A stretch of DNA of 64,000 nt from JACCXG01 sp963785755 (GCA_963785755.1 CAWAXG010000075.1:620001-684000); one strand, 5' to 3'. Positions 36,101-46,090 are shown, counted from the stretch's first letter. Notes: a model not told the origin generated them from the letters alone. A program made the numbers and translations.

Positions 36101-38067
36101 GATTCGAGCGCCTTCTTGCCAGCGGTCAGCGCCTTGAGGATGGCTTCGACGTCGAACACGCTCCCGCCCCAGGCGCCGCCGCTCGCATCCTGCAGCGCGG
36201 CCCAGAGGCGTGTGTCGTCCGGCAAGCCAGGGTCAGCGGCCAGATCCGGGCGCGGCATGCGCTGTTCCAGGATGCGCGCCCCGGCTTCAGCCCCGGCATG
36301 GGCGCCCGCTTCTCCAACCAGGTTCACGCGACCCTCGAGCCGTTGCCTGTCGACGACGATCTCAATCAGGTCTCCGTCACGCACCTTGCCGATCGGTCCT
36401 CCGGCGAGCGCCTCCGGCGACACGTGCCCGATGCAGGCACCGGTCGACACGCCGCTGAACCGCGCGTCGGTCAACAGCGCGACGTGTTTGCCGAACTCGA
36501 GGTACTTGAGCGCGGACGTCAATTGATACGTTTCCTCCATCCCGGCGCCGAGCGGCCCGCGGCAGATGAGGACCAGCACGTCGCCCGCCTGAATGCGCCC
36601 GTTCTTGATCGCGGCAATCGCGTCCGGCTCGGTGACGAAGACGCGCGCCGGGCCGGTGAAGCGGTAGACGCCGTCAGGCGACAGCACGGACGGATCGATG
36701 GCGGTGCTCTTGATGACCGATCCCTCCGGCGCCAGGTTCCCCACGGGCGCACAGAACGTCGAGGTCATTCCGCGCCGGGCGGCCTCCTCGGGCGCCAGGA
36801 TCACGTCGTCGGGATCGACACCGTCGCGCTCGAGCAGCTGCTGGCGGAGCCTGGCCCGGCGGGCCGACGTTTCCCACTGGTCCAGCTGTTCGCCGAGTGT
36901 GAAGCCGCTGACGGTCAGCGCATCCGTGGCCAGCAGCCCGGCACGCCGCAGGTGCAGCATGACCTCGGGAACGCCGCCGGCCTGAAAGACCTGAATCGTC
37001 GGATGATGCCGCGGTCCGTTCGGGAGCGCATCGACGATACGCAGCACCTTGCGATTGACGTCGGTCCAATCGCGTACGGTCGGGCGTCGAAGCCCGGCGG
37101 CGTGCGCGATCGCCGGCAGGTGAAGAATCAGATTCGTGGAGCCGCCAAACGCGGCGTGCGTGACCATCGCATTGTGCAGCGCACCGTCCGTGAGGATGTC
37201 CCGCATTCTGAGGCCTCTGGTCTCGAGCGCCATCAGCGCATGCGCCGATCGACGCGCCATGTCGAGCCAGATTGCATGTCCCGAGGGGGCGAGCGCGGAG
37301 TGTCCGAGCGACATGCCGAGCGCCTCCCCGACGACCTGGGACGTCGCAGCCGTCCCGAGAAACTGGCAGCCGCCGCCGGGCGACGCGCAGGCGCGGCAGC
37401 CAAGATCGGCGGCTTCCTGCAGTGAGATCTCATTGTGCACGAACCGGACACCGATGGTCTGCACGCGCGCCGCGTCCTCGCCTTCGACGGGCAGCAGGGT
37501 CACCCCTCCCGGAACCAGGACGCAGGGCAGATCGCGGCTCGATGCCAGCGCCATCATCATCGCCGGGAGGCCCTTGTCGCATGTCGCCACACCGAGCACA
37601 CCGCGGCGGGTCGGCAGCGATCGGATCAGCCGGCGGAAAATCGTCGCCGCATCGTTGCGATACGCAAGGCTGTCGAACATCGCCGGCGTGCCCTGCGAGC
37701 GGCCGTCGCACGGATCCGTGCACGCGGCGGCGAACGGGATCGCGCCCGCCTCTTTGAACTCGCGAGCCGCCGCTTCCATCAGCAGCCCGACTTCCCAGTG
37801 TCCGGTGTGGTATCCGAGCGCGACGGGTGTGCCGTCGGGCGCGCGGATGCCGCCGTGGGTGGACAGAATCAGAAACTCCCGGCCGCCGAGCGCGGAAGGC
37901 TCCCACCCCATGCCGGCATTCTGGGTCCAGCCGAACAGGTCGCCGGATGGCCGCTCCCGCAGCATCGCTGGCGTGAAGGGAAGGGAGCCGGCGGGCCCCG
38001 GAACGCGTGTCGCAATGTCGAACAGCGCGGGATCGGCGGAATCGAACGGGTTGGAACTCACTGCCAT
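36097..38067 (-). CDS. yjhG: YjhG/YagF-type D-xylonate (pentonate) dehydratase
   Basis: A 656-residue IlvD/Edd-superfamily protein of the YjhG/YagF length class. The iron-sulfur cysteines lie in ACTDPCDGRSQGTPAM, VLGVATCDKGLPAM and ACASPGGGCQFLGTA. FGGSTNLILHLPAIAHAAG and the C-terminal TDARFSGVSTGACIGHVSPEA with GGPIGKV are typical. It dehydrates D-xylonate to 2-keto-3-deoxy-xylonate. It is the first gene of a three-gene operon. The sugar dehydrogenase and lactonase that should precede it are not obvious in the window. Confidence 0.88.
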   Translation of the reverse strand: MAVSSNPFDSADPALFDIATRVPGPAGSLPFTPAMLRERPSGDLFGWTQNAGMGWEPSALGGREFLILSTHGGIRAPDGTPVALGYHTGHWEVGLLMEAAAREFKEAGAIPFAAACTDPCDGRSQGTPAMFDSLAYRNDAATIFRRLIRSLPTRRGVLGVATCDKGLPAMMMALASSRDLPCVLVPGGVTLLPVEGEDAARVQTIGVRFVHNEISLQEAADLGCRACASPGGGCQFLGTAATSQVVGEALGMSLGHSALAPSGHAIWLDMARRSAHALMALETRGLRMRDILTDGALHNAMVTHAAFGGSTNLILHLPAIAHAAGLRRPTVRDWTDVNRKVLRIVDALPNGPRHHPTIQVFQAGGVPEVMLHLRRAGLLATDALTVSGFTLGEQLDQWETSARRARLRQQLLERDGVDPDDVILAPEEAARRGMTSTFCAPVGNLAPEGSVIKSTAIDPSVLSPDGVYRFTGPARVFVTEPDAIAAIKNGRIQAGDVLVLICRGPLGAGMEETYQLTSALKYLEFGKHVALLTDARFSGVSTGACIGHVSPEALAGGPIGKVRDGDLIEIVVDRQRLEGRVNLVGEAGAHAGAEAGARILEQRMPRPDLAADPGLPDDTRLWAALQDASGGAWGGSVFDVEAILKALTAGKKALES

Positions 38068-38079
38068 ATATCCTACAAT
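38051..38079 (+). promoter_or_regulatory. promoter for the exported oxidoreductase genes
   Basis: TTGGAA (38051-38056) and TACAAT (38074-38079) are spaced 17 bases. The start would be near 38086, 66 bases upstream of ATG 38152. The -35 box overlaps the first codons of the divergent dehydratase gene. Confidence 0.5.
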
Positions 38080-38151
38080 CGCGCGTCACGGCGCCGCTCG
38101 TCTGGCGCCGGATGCTGGCACCGTCACACACCGTTCCCCCGGAGCGATCCC

Positions 38152-39321
38152 ATGAAAGAGAAGCGCGTGGATCGGCGGAAGTTCATCCAGAACATCACGG
38201 GCGCCGCGGCGATCTCATCCTTGCCGTACGAGGCGTTCGCAGTCGACGCGAGCCGTCGCGGCATCCGCGAAGCGAGCGGCGGCCAGACACCAGCAGCGAA
38301 GGCGGCGGCGAAAATCCGGTTTGCGTCCATCGGGCTCAATCACGGACACATCAACGGCCAGACCCAGGCGATGCTGCGCGCGGGCGGGGAGCTCGTTGCG
38401 GTGTTCGCGAAGGAACCGGATCTTCTCGCCGCATACACGAAGCGGTTCCCGCAAGCGAAGGCCGCCCGAAGCGAGCAGGAAATCCTGGACGATCCGACGA
38501 TTCAACTCGTCGTCAGTGCCGCCATTCCGGACGAACGTGCGCCGCTCGGAATCAGGGTGATGCAGCGCGGCAAGGACTACATGGCCGACAAGCCCGGCAT
38601 CACGACCCTCGAGCAGCTCGCCGAGGTACGCCGGGTGCAGGCCCAGACCAAACGCATCTACTCGATCATGTACAGCGAGCGGTTCGAGAACCGGGCGACA
38701 GTCAAGGCTGGAGAACTGGTGAAGGCGGGCGCGATCGGACGCGTGCTGCAGACGATCGGCCTCGGCCCTCACCGGATGACCCCGGAGACGCGTCCCGCGT
38801 GGTTCTTCGAGCGCGCGCGCTACGGCGGGATCCTCTGCGATATCGCCTCGCATCAGGCGGATCAGTTCCTGTATTTCACCGGATCGACTCAGGCAGAGGT
38901 CGTCGCCTCGCAGGTTGGCAATCTCAACAACCCGAAGTACCCCGGCCTCGAGGACTTCGGCGATGTCATGGTCCGCGGCAACGGCGGCACCGGGTATATC
39001 CGCGTGGACTGGTTCACGCCGTCAGGCCTCGCCACATGGGGCGACGGTCGGCTGACGATCCTCGGGACCGATGGCTTCATCGAGATTCGGAAGAACATCG
39101 ACATCGGCGGACGCACCGGCGGCAGCCATCTGTTTCTGGTCGATCAAAAAGAAACCCGGTACGTCGAGTGCGGTGAGGTTCCCCTCCCCTATGGCGATCA
39201 GCTCGTCGCGGACATCCTGAACCGCACCGAGACGGCCATGACGCAGCAGCACTGCTTCCTCGCCACCGAGCTGATGCTGAAGGCGCAGAAGGATGCCCGG
39301 CGGGTCAACCTGGCGCGGTGA
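38152..39321 (+). CDS. Tat-exported Gfo/Idh/MocA family oxidoreductase
   Basis: A 389-residue protein with a twin-arginine signal (DRRKFIQNITGAAAISS) and a Rossmann start after the signal (IRFASIGLNHGHINGQ), followed by DKPGITTLEQLAEV. These NAD(P)-dependent enzymes oxidise or epimerise sugars; exported versions usually carry tightly bound cofactor and are abundant in Acidobacteriota and Planctomycetes. The lysine of the active-site EKP motif appears as DKPG. It lies six bases before a second gene of the same superfamily, so they form an operon. The substrate is unknown; neighbouring pentonate genes suggest plant sugar derivatives. Confidence 0.82.
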   Translation: MKEKRVDRRKFIQNITGAAAISSLPYEAFAVDASRRGIREASGGQTPAAKAAAKIRFASIGLNHGHINGQTQAMLRAGGELVAVFAKEPDLLAAYTKRFPQAKAARSEQEILDDPTIQLVVSAAIPDERAPLGIRVMQRGKDYMADKPGITTLEQLAEVRRVQAQTKRIYSIMYSERFENRATVKAGELVKAGAIGRVLQTIGLGPHRMTPETRPAWFFERARYGGILCDIASHQADQFLYFTGSTQAEVVASQVGNLNNPKYPGLEDFGDVMVRGNGGTGYIRVDWFTPSGLATWGDGRLTILGTDGFIEIRKNIDIGGRTGGSHLFLVDQKETRYVECGEVPLPYGDQLVADILNRTETAMTQQHCFLATELMLKAQKDARRVNLAR

Positions 39322-39327
39322 CGGGGA

Positions 39328-40716
39328 ATGAAGCCCACGGCAACGACGTCACGGCGCGCATTCATGCAGACTGCCGGTAAGGGGCTCGCGGCGGCATCCT
39401 TAGCGGCGGGCTTCCCGTCGATCGTGCCCGCTTCGGTGTTCGGCACCAACGCCCCAAGCGACCGGATCAACGTCGGCGCCATCGGCATGGGCCGCATATC
39501 GAGGGGCCACGACCTGCCGGGCATCTGGAAGCATGCCGGCGCGCGAATCACCGCGGTTTGCGATCTCGACAGCAAACGCGTTCAGGACGCCATTGCCCTC
39601 GTCAACGGCCACTACACGAAAACGACCGGAAAGCCATACGACGGCGTCAAGGGATACGAGCACTATCGTGACCTCCTCGCGAACCAGGACATCGACGCCG
39701 TCGTCATCAGCACTCCGGATCATTGGCACGCGTTGATTGCCATTCAGGCGGTGGAAGCGGGCAAGGATGTCTACCTGCAGAAGCCGGCCTCGCTGACGAT
39801 TGCCGAGGGACGCCTCCTGAGCAACGCCGTGCACCGCTCCGGACGCATCTTCCAGATCGGCAGTCAGCAGCGATCGTCGCCGCAATTCCGCTATGCAGCG
39901 GAACTGGTGCGCAATGGACGAATCGGCCAGCTGAAGACGGTCTACGTCGGTCTGCCCGGAGATCCGGCCGGCAAAGAGGAACCGGTGATGCCGGTCCCCA
40001 AGAACCTGAACTACGACATGTGGCTCGGGTCGACACCCGTCGTCCCGTACACGGAGAACCGCGTGCACCCACAGGCGGGTTACGGACGGCCCGGCTGGCT
40101 GCGCTGCGAACAATTCGGAGCCGGCATGATCACCGGGTGGGGTGCGCATCACCTCGATAGTGCGCACTGGGGAATGGATACGGAGTACACCGGACCGGTG
40201 GAGATCTGGGGCACCGCGGAGTTTCCGTCCAAAGGACTCTGGGACGTCCACGGCCCGTTCAGGACCGAATCGGTCTACGCCAGCGGCGTCAAGTTGATCG
40301 TGAGCGGCGAATACCCGAACGGGATCAAATTCGAAGGTACCGAGGGCTGGATCTTCGTCTCGCGCGGCAACGAGACGGTCACCGCCAGCGATCCGGTCTC
40401 GCGATTGAAGGACAGCCAGGCGCTTGCGGCGAGCGATCCGAAGATCATCACGTCAGTCATCGGCCCGGACGAGATCCACCTCTACGACAGCAAGGATCAC
40501 CACGGCAACTGGCTCGAGTGCGTCAGGACGCGCAAGCAGCCGATCGCGCCGGTCGAAGTCGCCCATCGCGCCTGTTCGGCCTGCCTGCTCCATCACATCG
40601 CGATGAAGATTCACCGGAAGCTCTATTGGGATCCCCTCAAGGAGCGCTTCAAGAACGACGACGAGGCGAACGCGCTGCTGTCACGGCCACAGCGGCCGCC
40701 GTACGCGCTTACTTGA
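39328..40716 (+). CDS. second Tat-exported Gfo/Idh/MocA oxidoreductase
   Basis: A 462-residue protein with a Tat signal (TSRRAFMQTAGKGLAAAS) and the typical body: INVGAIGMGRISRGHDLPG, DAVVISTPDHWHALIAIQAVEAGKDVYLQKPASLTIAEGR (active-site QKP replacing EKP) and SQQRSSPQFRYAAELV. Length and the C-terminal RTRKQPIAPVEVAHRACSACLLHHIA match the large secreted subfamily. It is co-transcribed with the preceding oxidoreductase. The last eight bases overlap the convergent aldo/keto reductase gene. Confidence 0.87.
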   Translation: MKPTATTSRRAFMQTAGKGLAAASLAAGFPSIVPASVFGTNAPSDRINVGAIGMGRISRGHDLPGIWKHAGARITAVCDLDSKRVQDAIALVNGHYTKTTGKPYDGVKGYEHYRDLLANQDIDAVVISTPDHWHALIAIQAVEAGKDVYLQKPASLTIAEGRLLSNAVHRSGRIFQIGSQQRSSPQFRYAAELVRNGRIGQLKTVYVGLPGDPAGKEEPVMPVPKNLNYDMWLGSTPVVPYTENRVHPQAGYGRPGWLRCEQFGAGMITGWGAHHLDSAHWGMDTEYTGPVEIWGTAEFPSKGLWDVHGPFRTESVYASGVKLIVSGEYPNGIKFEGTEGWIFVSRGNETVTASDPVSRLKDSQALAASDPKIITSVIGPDEIHLYDSKDHHGNWLECVRTRKQPIAPVEVAHRACSACLLHHIAMKIHRKLYWDPLKERFKNDDEANALLSRPQRPPYALT

Positions 40717-41770
40717 CGCCCGCCGCCGTGAGCCCTTCGCGCACGCTCGGGATTCGTGGATTCCGCTCCCCGCCGAGGGCGAGCTTGTGCTGGTGCCAGT
40801 ATGGATAGGGCTCCGGCAACGCACTGACCTCGTCCAGGCGCGCCATTTCTTCGACGCTGAGACGCCATCCGGCAGCCGCCAGGTTGTCGCGGAGCTGTTC
40901 CTCGTTGCGCGCGCCGATGACCACGCTATCCACGCCGGGTTTGTTCATGACCCAGTTCAGCGCGACCTGCGCGGCGGAGACACCGCGCTGCTGCGCGATG
41001 TCGACGAGCACGTCGACAATGCGATAGAGCCGTTCGAGATCGACCGTCCCGGGGGCATCGAGCTGATTGAGGCGTGTCTCGGACGGACGCGCGTCGCGCG
41101 TGAACTTGCCGCTCAACAGACCGAAGTGCAGCGGGCTCCAGGCCATCACGCCGACGCCCTGATCCAGGCCCATCGGAATAAACTCGTGCTCGACGTCACG
41201 CGCCACGAGCGAGTAATTCACCTGCTGCGCGATATACCGCACGAAGCCCCGGCGATCGGACGCCCATAACGCCTTCATCACGTGCCACGCTGAATGGTTC
41301 GAGCATGCGATGTAGCGCACCTTTCCCTGGCTGACGAGATCGTCGAACGCGCGCAGGGTCTCGTCGAGAGGCACGAACTGATCCGGCTCGTGACACATGT
41401 ACACGTCGAGGTAGTCGGTGCGCAACCGCCGCAGGCTGGCCTCACATCCCTCCATGATGTGCTTGCGCGAAAGCCCGATGTCGTGGGCGCCCTGCCCCAT
41501 GCGCATGAACACCTTGGTCACGAGAATGAACTGCGTGCGCCGGCCCTGCAGCGCCTCGCCCAGGAACTCTTCCGATCCGCCGAACGAATACAAGTCCGCC
41601 GTATCGACCACCGTCACGCCGGCTTCGGCGCAGATATCGAGCATGCGTGAGGCTTCGGCGACGCCGAGGTTCCCCATGTGCTGAAAACGGTCCCGCCCGC
41701 CAATCGTCATCGTGCCGAAGCTCAGGACGGACATGCTCAGGCCGCTTCTTCCTACGAGTCTTTGCTCCAT
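40709..41770 (-). CDS. aldo/keto reductase
   Basis: A 353-residue AKR protein from ATG 41770 (the longer frame to 41857 is less likely). The catalytic tetrad is visible: D and Y in VVDTADLYSFGGSEEFLG, K in FILVTKVFM and H in DVYMCHEPDQF. The barrel end carries SVVIGARNEEQLRDNL for NADPH binding. It would reduce a sugar aldehyde or ketone. Convergent with the oxidoreductase operon; no other partner in sight. Confidence 0.87.
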   Translation of the reverse strand: MEQRLVGRSGLSMSVLSFGTMTIGGRDRFQHMGNLGVAEASRMLDICAEAGVTVVDTADLYSFGGSEEFLGEALQGRRTQFILVTKVFMRMGQGAHDIGLSRKHIMEGCEASLRRLRTDYLDVYMCHEPDQFVPLDETLRAFDDLVSQGKVRYIACSNHSAWHVMKALWASDRRGFVRYIAQQVNYSLVARDVEHEFIPMGLDQGVGVMAWSPLHFGLLSGKFTRDARPSETRLNQLDAPGTVDLERLYRIVDVLVDIAQQRGVSAAQVALNWVMNKPGVDSVVIGARNEEQLRDNLAAAGWRLSVEEMARLDEVSALPEPYPYWHQHKLALGGERNPRIPSVREGLTAAGVK

Positions 41771-41953
41771 CTTAATTCCCTCTGTCGGCCGGACCTTCAG
41801 TGCTCGCGGGGGCCCCAAGGCTCCACACGCTGCGCACTCGTCGCGGGGCCCACGCAAGGATTCCGCGTCATCTTCGCTTTGCGCACTTGTGGCCTTCGTG
41901 GCCTTCGCTCCGCCGTCGGCTCGCGTGCATGCTCCGCTCCCGCGGGCGCGTCG

Positions 41954-43138
41954 TCAGTCGAACGGCGTGCCGACGTAATTCTCGGCCAGACTCGTCATCG
42001 CCGCGCGCGAGCCGACCAGGTAATCCAACTCGGCCAGCCGCCGCTTGTGGTCGAACGGCGTTTCGTCCGGCGGGCGATGCAGCATGGTGGTCATCCACCA
42101 CGAAAAGCGCTGCGCTCTCCATGTGCGGCGCAGCCCCTGATCCGAATAGCGGTCGAGCAGCGCCGCGCTCCCCGAATCGTAGAACGCCGCCAGCGCCTCC
42201 GCCAGCCGATTCACGTCCGCCATCGCCAGATTGAGCCCCTTGGCGCCGGTGGGCGGGACGATGTGCGCGGCGTCGCCGGCCAGAAACAGCCGGCCATGGC
42301 GCATCGGTTCGGCAACGAAACTGCGCATCCCGGTCACGGCTTTCTGGAGGATTTCCCCCTCATTCGGGCGCCATCCGTCGTCGGTCTGCAACCGGAGGCG
42401 GAGCTCCGACCAGATCCGCTCGTCCGGCCATGCATTGACGTCCTCGTCTGGCGCGCACTGGACGTATAGCCTGGTGATGGCCTGGGACCGCATGCTGAAC
42501 AGAGCGAAGCCGCGCTCGTGAGCGCTGTACACGAGCTCGTCAGATGACGGCGCGGCTCTCGCCAGAATGCCGAGCCAGCCGAAGGGATACTCTCGCTCGT
42601 AGATCGTCATGCGCTGCGTGGGAATCGAGAGACGGCAGACGCCGTGAAAACCATCACAGCCGGCGATGAAGTCACAGGCGAGCTCGTGGGCATCGCCATC
42701 GACGCTGAAACGCACGACCGGGAGATCCGAGTCGAGCGCGGCAGGCAGGACGTCGCCGACCTCGAAGTGCAAGGCCCTGCCGCTGGCGATCCTCGCGTCG
42801 ATCAGATCCTTGACCACTTCGTTCTGTCCGTAGATCGTGATCGCCCGGCCGTTGGTCAGATCAGCGAAGTCGATGCGGTGCCGCCGGCCTCGAATCGCGA
42901 TGTGCACTCCGTCGTGCCGCATGCCTTCGCGCCGCAACCGTTCGCCGACGCCGGTCGCCACCATGAGGTCGACGGTCCCCTGTTCCAGCACACCGGCGCG
43001 AACGCGGTCGATGACGTAGTCGCGTGTCCTGTTCTCCAGAATCACCGAATCGATGCCGCGGAGATGCAGCAGGTGGCCGAGCATGAGCCCGGCGGGCCCC
43101 GCCCCGACGATTCCGACTTGTGTGCGCGTCCGTCGCAT
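41954..43138 (-). CDS. pobA: 4-hydroxybenzoate 3-monooxygenase
   Basis: The 394-residue length equals that of Pseudomonas PobA. The FAD-binding start TQVGIVGAGPAGLMLGHLL, the DG motif (CDFIAGCDGFHG) and the second FAD motif GDAAHIVPPTGAKGLNLAMADV are all present. The enzyme hydroxylates 4-hydroxybenzoate to protocatechuate using NADPH and oxygen. ATG 43138 is chosen over the upstream start. It is divergent from the amidohydrolase gene. With the CoA-transferase and transporter downstream it suggests aromatic acid use, although the protocatechuate dioxygenase genes are not in the window. Confidence 0.9.
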   Translation of the reverse strand: MRRTRTQVGIVGAGPAGLMLGHLLHLRGIDSVILENRTRDYVIDRVRAGVLEQGTVDLMVATGVGERLRREGMRHDGVHIAIRGRRHRIDFADLTNGRAITIYGQNEVVKDLIDARIASGRALHFEVGDVLPAALDSDLPVVRFSVDGDAHELACDFIAGCDGFHGVCRLSIPTQRMTIYEREYPFGWLGILARAAPSSDELVYSAHERGFALFSMRSQAITRLYVQCAPDEDVNAWPDERIWSELRLRLQTDDGWRPNEGEILQKAVTGMRSFVAEPMRHGRLFLAGDAAHIVPPTGAKGLNLAMADVNRLAEALAAFYDSGSAALLDRYSDQGLRRTWRAQRFSWWMTTMLHRPPDETPFDHKRRLAELDYLVGSRAAMTSLAENYVGTPFD

Positions 43139-43183
43139 GCTGCCGACCTGGGTTAATGTTACTGTCCAGCAGGACACACACGT

Positions 43184-44467
43184 ATGCCTACACTTTCACG
43201 TTGCACGCTGTTGTTCGCGTTTCTCTGGCTGACTGCGGGGGTTACAGCCTGGCAGACCAGTCCCGCCGGCGGCATGCAGGCGTTCGTCGGTGCCACCCTG
43301 ATCCACGGCGACGGAACCATCGTGAAGAATGCCGCGCTGGTGGTTCGCGACGGCAAAGTGGAGAGCATTCAGGCCGGAGGCGCCGGCGGCAGCGGGATCA
43401 AGTCGGTCCCGCTCGAAGGGAAATACCTGGTGCCCGGATTGATCTCGGCCCACGTGCACATCTCGGACGTCGATGGCTCGCGTCCCCGTGCCTACACCGA
43501 TGAAAACACCCTGCGCCAGCTGGGAGTGTTCGCGCGCTACGGCATCACCAGCGTCCTGAGTCTCGGCGGCGAGCAGGATCCTGCCTTCAAGGCGCGCGAC
43601 AGCCAGAACACGCCGGCGTTGAATCGGGCGCGAATCTACCTGTCCGGGCCGGTCGTCACCGGCAAGACGCCTGAAGAAGCACGAAAAATGGTGGCGTCGA
43701 TCGCTCCGCGAAAGCCGGACATGATCAAAATCCGCGTCGACGACAACCTCGGCACGTCGGCGAAGATGACGCCGGACGTCTACCGCGCGGTGATCGACGA
43801 AGCTCACCGACTCGGACTCCGCGTCGCCGCTCACATCTTCTATCTCGACGATGCGAAAGATCTCCTGCGGGCCGGGGTCGACATGATCGCGCACAGCGTC
43901 CGGGACAAGGACCTCGATGACGAGTTCATCGCGCTGATGAAGGCCCGGAACGTCCCCTACTGCCCGACGCTGACTCGCGAGCTCTCGACGTTCGTCTACG
44001 AATCGGCTCCGGCATTCTTCACCGATCCGTTCTTCCTGCGGGAGGCAGACCGCGGCGTGGTCGAGCAGCTGAAGGAGCCGAAGCGGCAGCAGGCGATGGC
44101 CGCGTCACAATCCGCCAGGGCCTACAAGGCTGCGCTGGAGGTTGCCCGGCGGAATCTCAAGAAGGCTGCTGACGCCGGGCTCCCGGTCGTGATGGGAACG
44201 GATGCGGGCCCGTTCCCCGAACGGTTCCAGGGCTACTTCGAGCACCTGGAGATGGAGATGATGGCCCAGTCCGGCCTGTCACCCGCTCGCGTCCTCAGGA
44301 GCGCGACGGTCGACGCCGCACGCGCCATGCGGCTCGAGGACGCCGGCGCACTCAAACGAGGGGGCTGGGCCGACTTCGTCGTCCTCGACCGTAACCCGCT
44401 CGACGACATCCGGAACACGAGATCCGTCTCGGGCGTCTGGATTGCGGGTAATCAGGTGACTCGCTGA
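43184..44467 (+). CDS. secreted metal-dependent amidohydrolase (imidazolonepropionase-like)
   Basis: A 427-residue protein with a signal peptide (about 1-23) and an amidohydrolase barrel. The metal ligands are visible as HVHISD, the metal-bridging lysine region MIKIRVDD, a histidine in RVAAHIFYLDDA, MIAHSVRD and the aspartate in VMGTDAGPFP. The C-terminal ADFVVLDRNPLDDIRNTRSV is typical. Acidobacteriota have many such exported hydrolases acting on cyclic amides or peptides. It stands between pobA and the CoA-transferase genes without a clear pathway link. Confidence 0.85.
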   Translation: MPTLSRCTLLFAFLWLTAGVTAWQTSPAGGMQAFVGATLIHGDGTIVKNAALVVRDGKVESIQAGGAGGSGIKSVPLEGKYLVPGLISAHVHISDVDGSRPRAYTDENTLRQLGVFARYGITSVLSLGGEQDPAFKARDSQNTPALNRARIYLSGPVVTGKTPEEARKMVASIAPRKPDMIKIRVDDNLGTSAKMTPDVYRAVIDEAHRLGLRVAAHIFYLDDAKDLLRAGVDMIAHSVRDKDLDDEFIALMKARNVPYCPTLTRELSTFVYESAPAFFTDPFFLREADRGVVEQLKEPKRQQAMAASQSARAYKAALEVARRNLKKAADAGLPVVMGTDAGPFPERFQGYFEHLEMEMMAQSGLSPARVLRSATVDAARAMRLEDAGALKRGGWADFVVLDRNPLDDIRNTRSVSGVWIAGNQVTR

Positions 44468-44479
44468 TCGAGAGCCGGT

Positions 44480-45257
44480 TCATTCCCCTGCCGCCACACC
44501 GTGCGCGCGCGCGGTGCGCTCGTTGAGATCGCGCAGGACCCTCAGCTCGTCGTCTGATGGCGGCTGCGTGATCTCGACCCGCTCCGCGAAGCGAATCGGC
44601 CATCCCGTGTTGTCACGCACTTGAGGCGCCGTCACGCCGGGATGTGTGGTGACGACTTCGAATTCCTTCGACTCTGGATCGGGCCGCATGGTGCACAGGT
44701 CCGTGACGATCAGGGTCGGTCCTTCCGTGGCAATCCCGAGCTCTCGACGTTCGCGCCCGGTCGGTCCATGACCGAGTGACGTCAGGAAATCCAGCCGATC
44801 GACGAAGGCGCGGGCCCCATGCCGCATCACGATGTAGATGCGCTGGCAGGCAGTCGCGATTTCGGTGGCGCCGCCGCTGCCGGGCAGCCTGACTTTCGGC
44901 TTCTTGTAGTCGCCGACGACCGTGCTGTTCAGGTTTCCATACCGATCCACCTGGGCGCCGCCGAGGAACCCGACGGTGATCCGGCCGCCCTGCAGCCAGT
45001 ACCTGGAACATCTCGGGCACCGAGACGGTTGTGAGAGCAGTCTCAAAGAGCTCGCCGTCGCCGATCGACAACGGCAGCACTCTCGGCTTGGTCTCGAGCG
45101 TGCCGGATTCGTACACCAGGGTCAGCCCTGGAGCATGCGTGAGGCGCGCGAGATTGCAGGCGGCCGATGGCAGGCCGATGCCGACGAAACAGATGTCGTC
45201 GTTCGCCAGGGCACGGGCCGCCGCCACCGTCATCATTTCGGTCGCGGTGTAGCTCAT
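44480..45257 (-). pseudogene. CoA-transferase beta subunit, frameshifted
   Basis: The N-terminal frame from 45257 gives MSYTATEMMTVAAARALAND, NLARLTHAPGLTLVYESGTLE and TTVSVPEMF. The other frame gives RYWLQGGRITVGFLGGAQVD, DLCTMRPDPESKEFEV and VTTHPGVT to the end. Removing one of the two Cs at 45002-45003 of the plus strand rejoins them as EMFQYWLQGG. The family includes glutaconate, 3-oxoadipate and IpdB-type CoA-transferases; the catalytic glutamate is probably that of YESG. Next to PobA and an aromatic-acid transporter, a role late in aromatic breakdown is likely. Confidence 0.78.
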
Positions 45258-46090
45258 GTTCGCGCCTCCGTGTGTCCCGCGGCTTCATTCCGGACATGCT
45301 CGTCGATCCACTGCCGGAAGCGATCGCGGTCGCGGGCGACCGCGTCCCACGCGGTGTAGAACGCGTTGTCGCGGGCGTAGTAGCCGTGCGCGTAGGACGG
45401 TTTCGCGCCGCCGGGCGCGACGGCGACCGCGGTCAACGTCCACGACGGCAGGACCACGGCGTTGGTCCCGGTCGTGCCAAGGTCGTCCACGATTTCTTCA
45501 ACCGTCGCGATCGCGCGCGCGGCCGACAACACGGCTTCCTTCTGCACGCCCACGATGCCGGCGATCAGCACGTTGCCGGCGCGGTCGGCTTTCTGTGCGT
45601 GGATGATCGCGACGTCTGGACGCAGCGCGGGTACCGCGGCGAGCCGCTCGCCGGTGAACGGGCAGTCGATCGACTTGATTCGAGGATTCACCGTGGCGAG
45701 ATCCGACCCACGATAGCCGCGGAACACTGCGCACGGCAGCCCGGCAGCGCCGGCGGCATACGCATTCGCCATGGCCGAGTGGCTGTGCTCCTCAATCTCC
45801 AGCGGCGCCGGCCAGCCGCGCTCGACCGCATCCCGGAGGCGGTGCAGCGATCCCACCCCGGGATTCCCTCCCCAGGAGAACACCAGCTTCCGCGCACACC
45901 CACAGCCAATCATCTGGTCGTAGATCAGGTCCGGCGTCATCCGAATCAACGTGAGGTCGGTCAGGCGCTGCCGGATGATCTCGTGCCCGGCGGCGAACGG
46001 GATCAGATGGGTGAAGCCCTCCAGCGCCACCGAGTCGCCCGACCGCACGAAGCGCGATATCGCATCCGGGAGAGAAACAAGTTGTGCCAT
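45254..46090 (-). CDS. CoA-transferase alpha subunit
   Basis: From ATG 46090 this is a 278-residue protein: SVALEGFTHLIPFAAGHEII, the glycine-rich CGCARKLVFSWGGNPGVGSLHRL, PVTG-like CPFTGERLAAVPALRPDVAIIHAQKAD and RAGNVLIAGIVG. It pairs with the beta subunit, whose start overlaps its stop by four bases. The heterodimer moves CoA between acyl groups, for example succinyl-CoA to a dicarboxylic or ring-fission product. It is divergent from the transporter gene, so the two units probably share a control region (46091-46164). Confidence 0.85.
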   Translation of the reverse strand: MAQLVSLPDAISRFVRSGDSVALEGFTHLIPFAAGHEIIRQRLTDLTLIRMTPDLIYDQMIGCGCARKLVFSWGGNPGVGSLHRLRDAVERGWPAPLEIEEHSHSAMANAYAAGAAGLPCAVFRGYRGSDLATVNPRIKSIDCPFTGERLAAVPALRPDVAIIHAQKADRAGNVLIAGIVGVQKEAVLSAARAIATVEEIVDDLGTTGTNAVVLPSWTLTAVAVAPGGAKPSYAHGYYARDNAFYTAWDAVARDRDRFRQWIDEHVRNEAAGHTEART

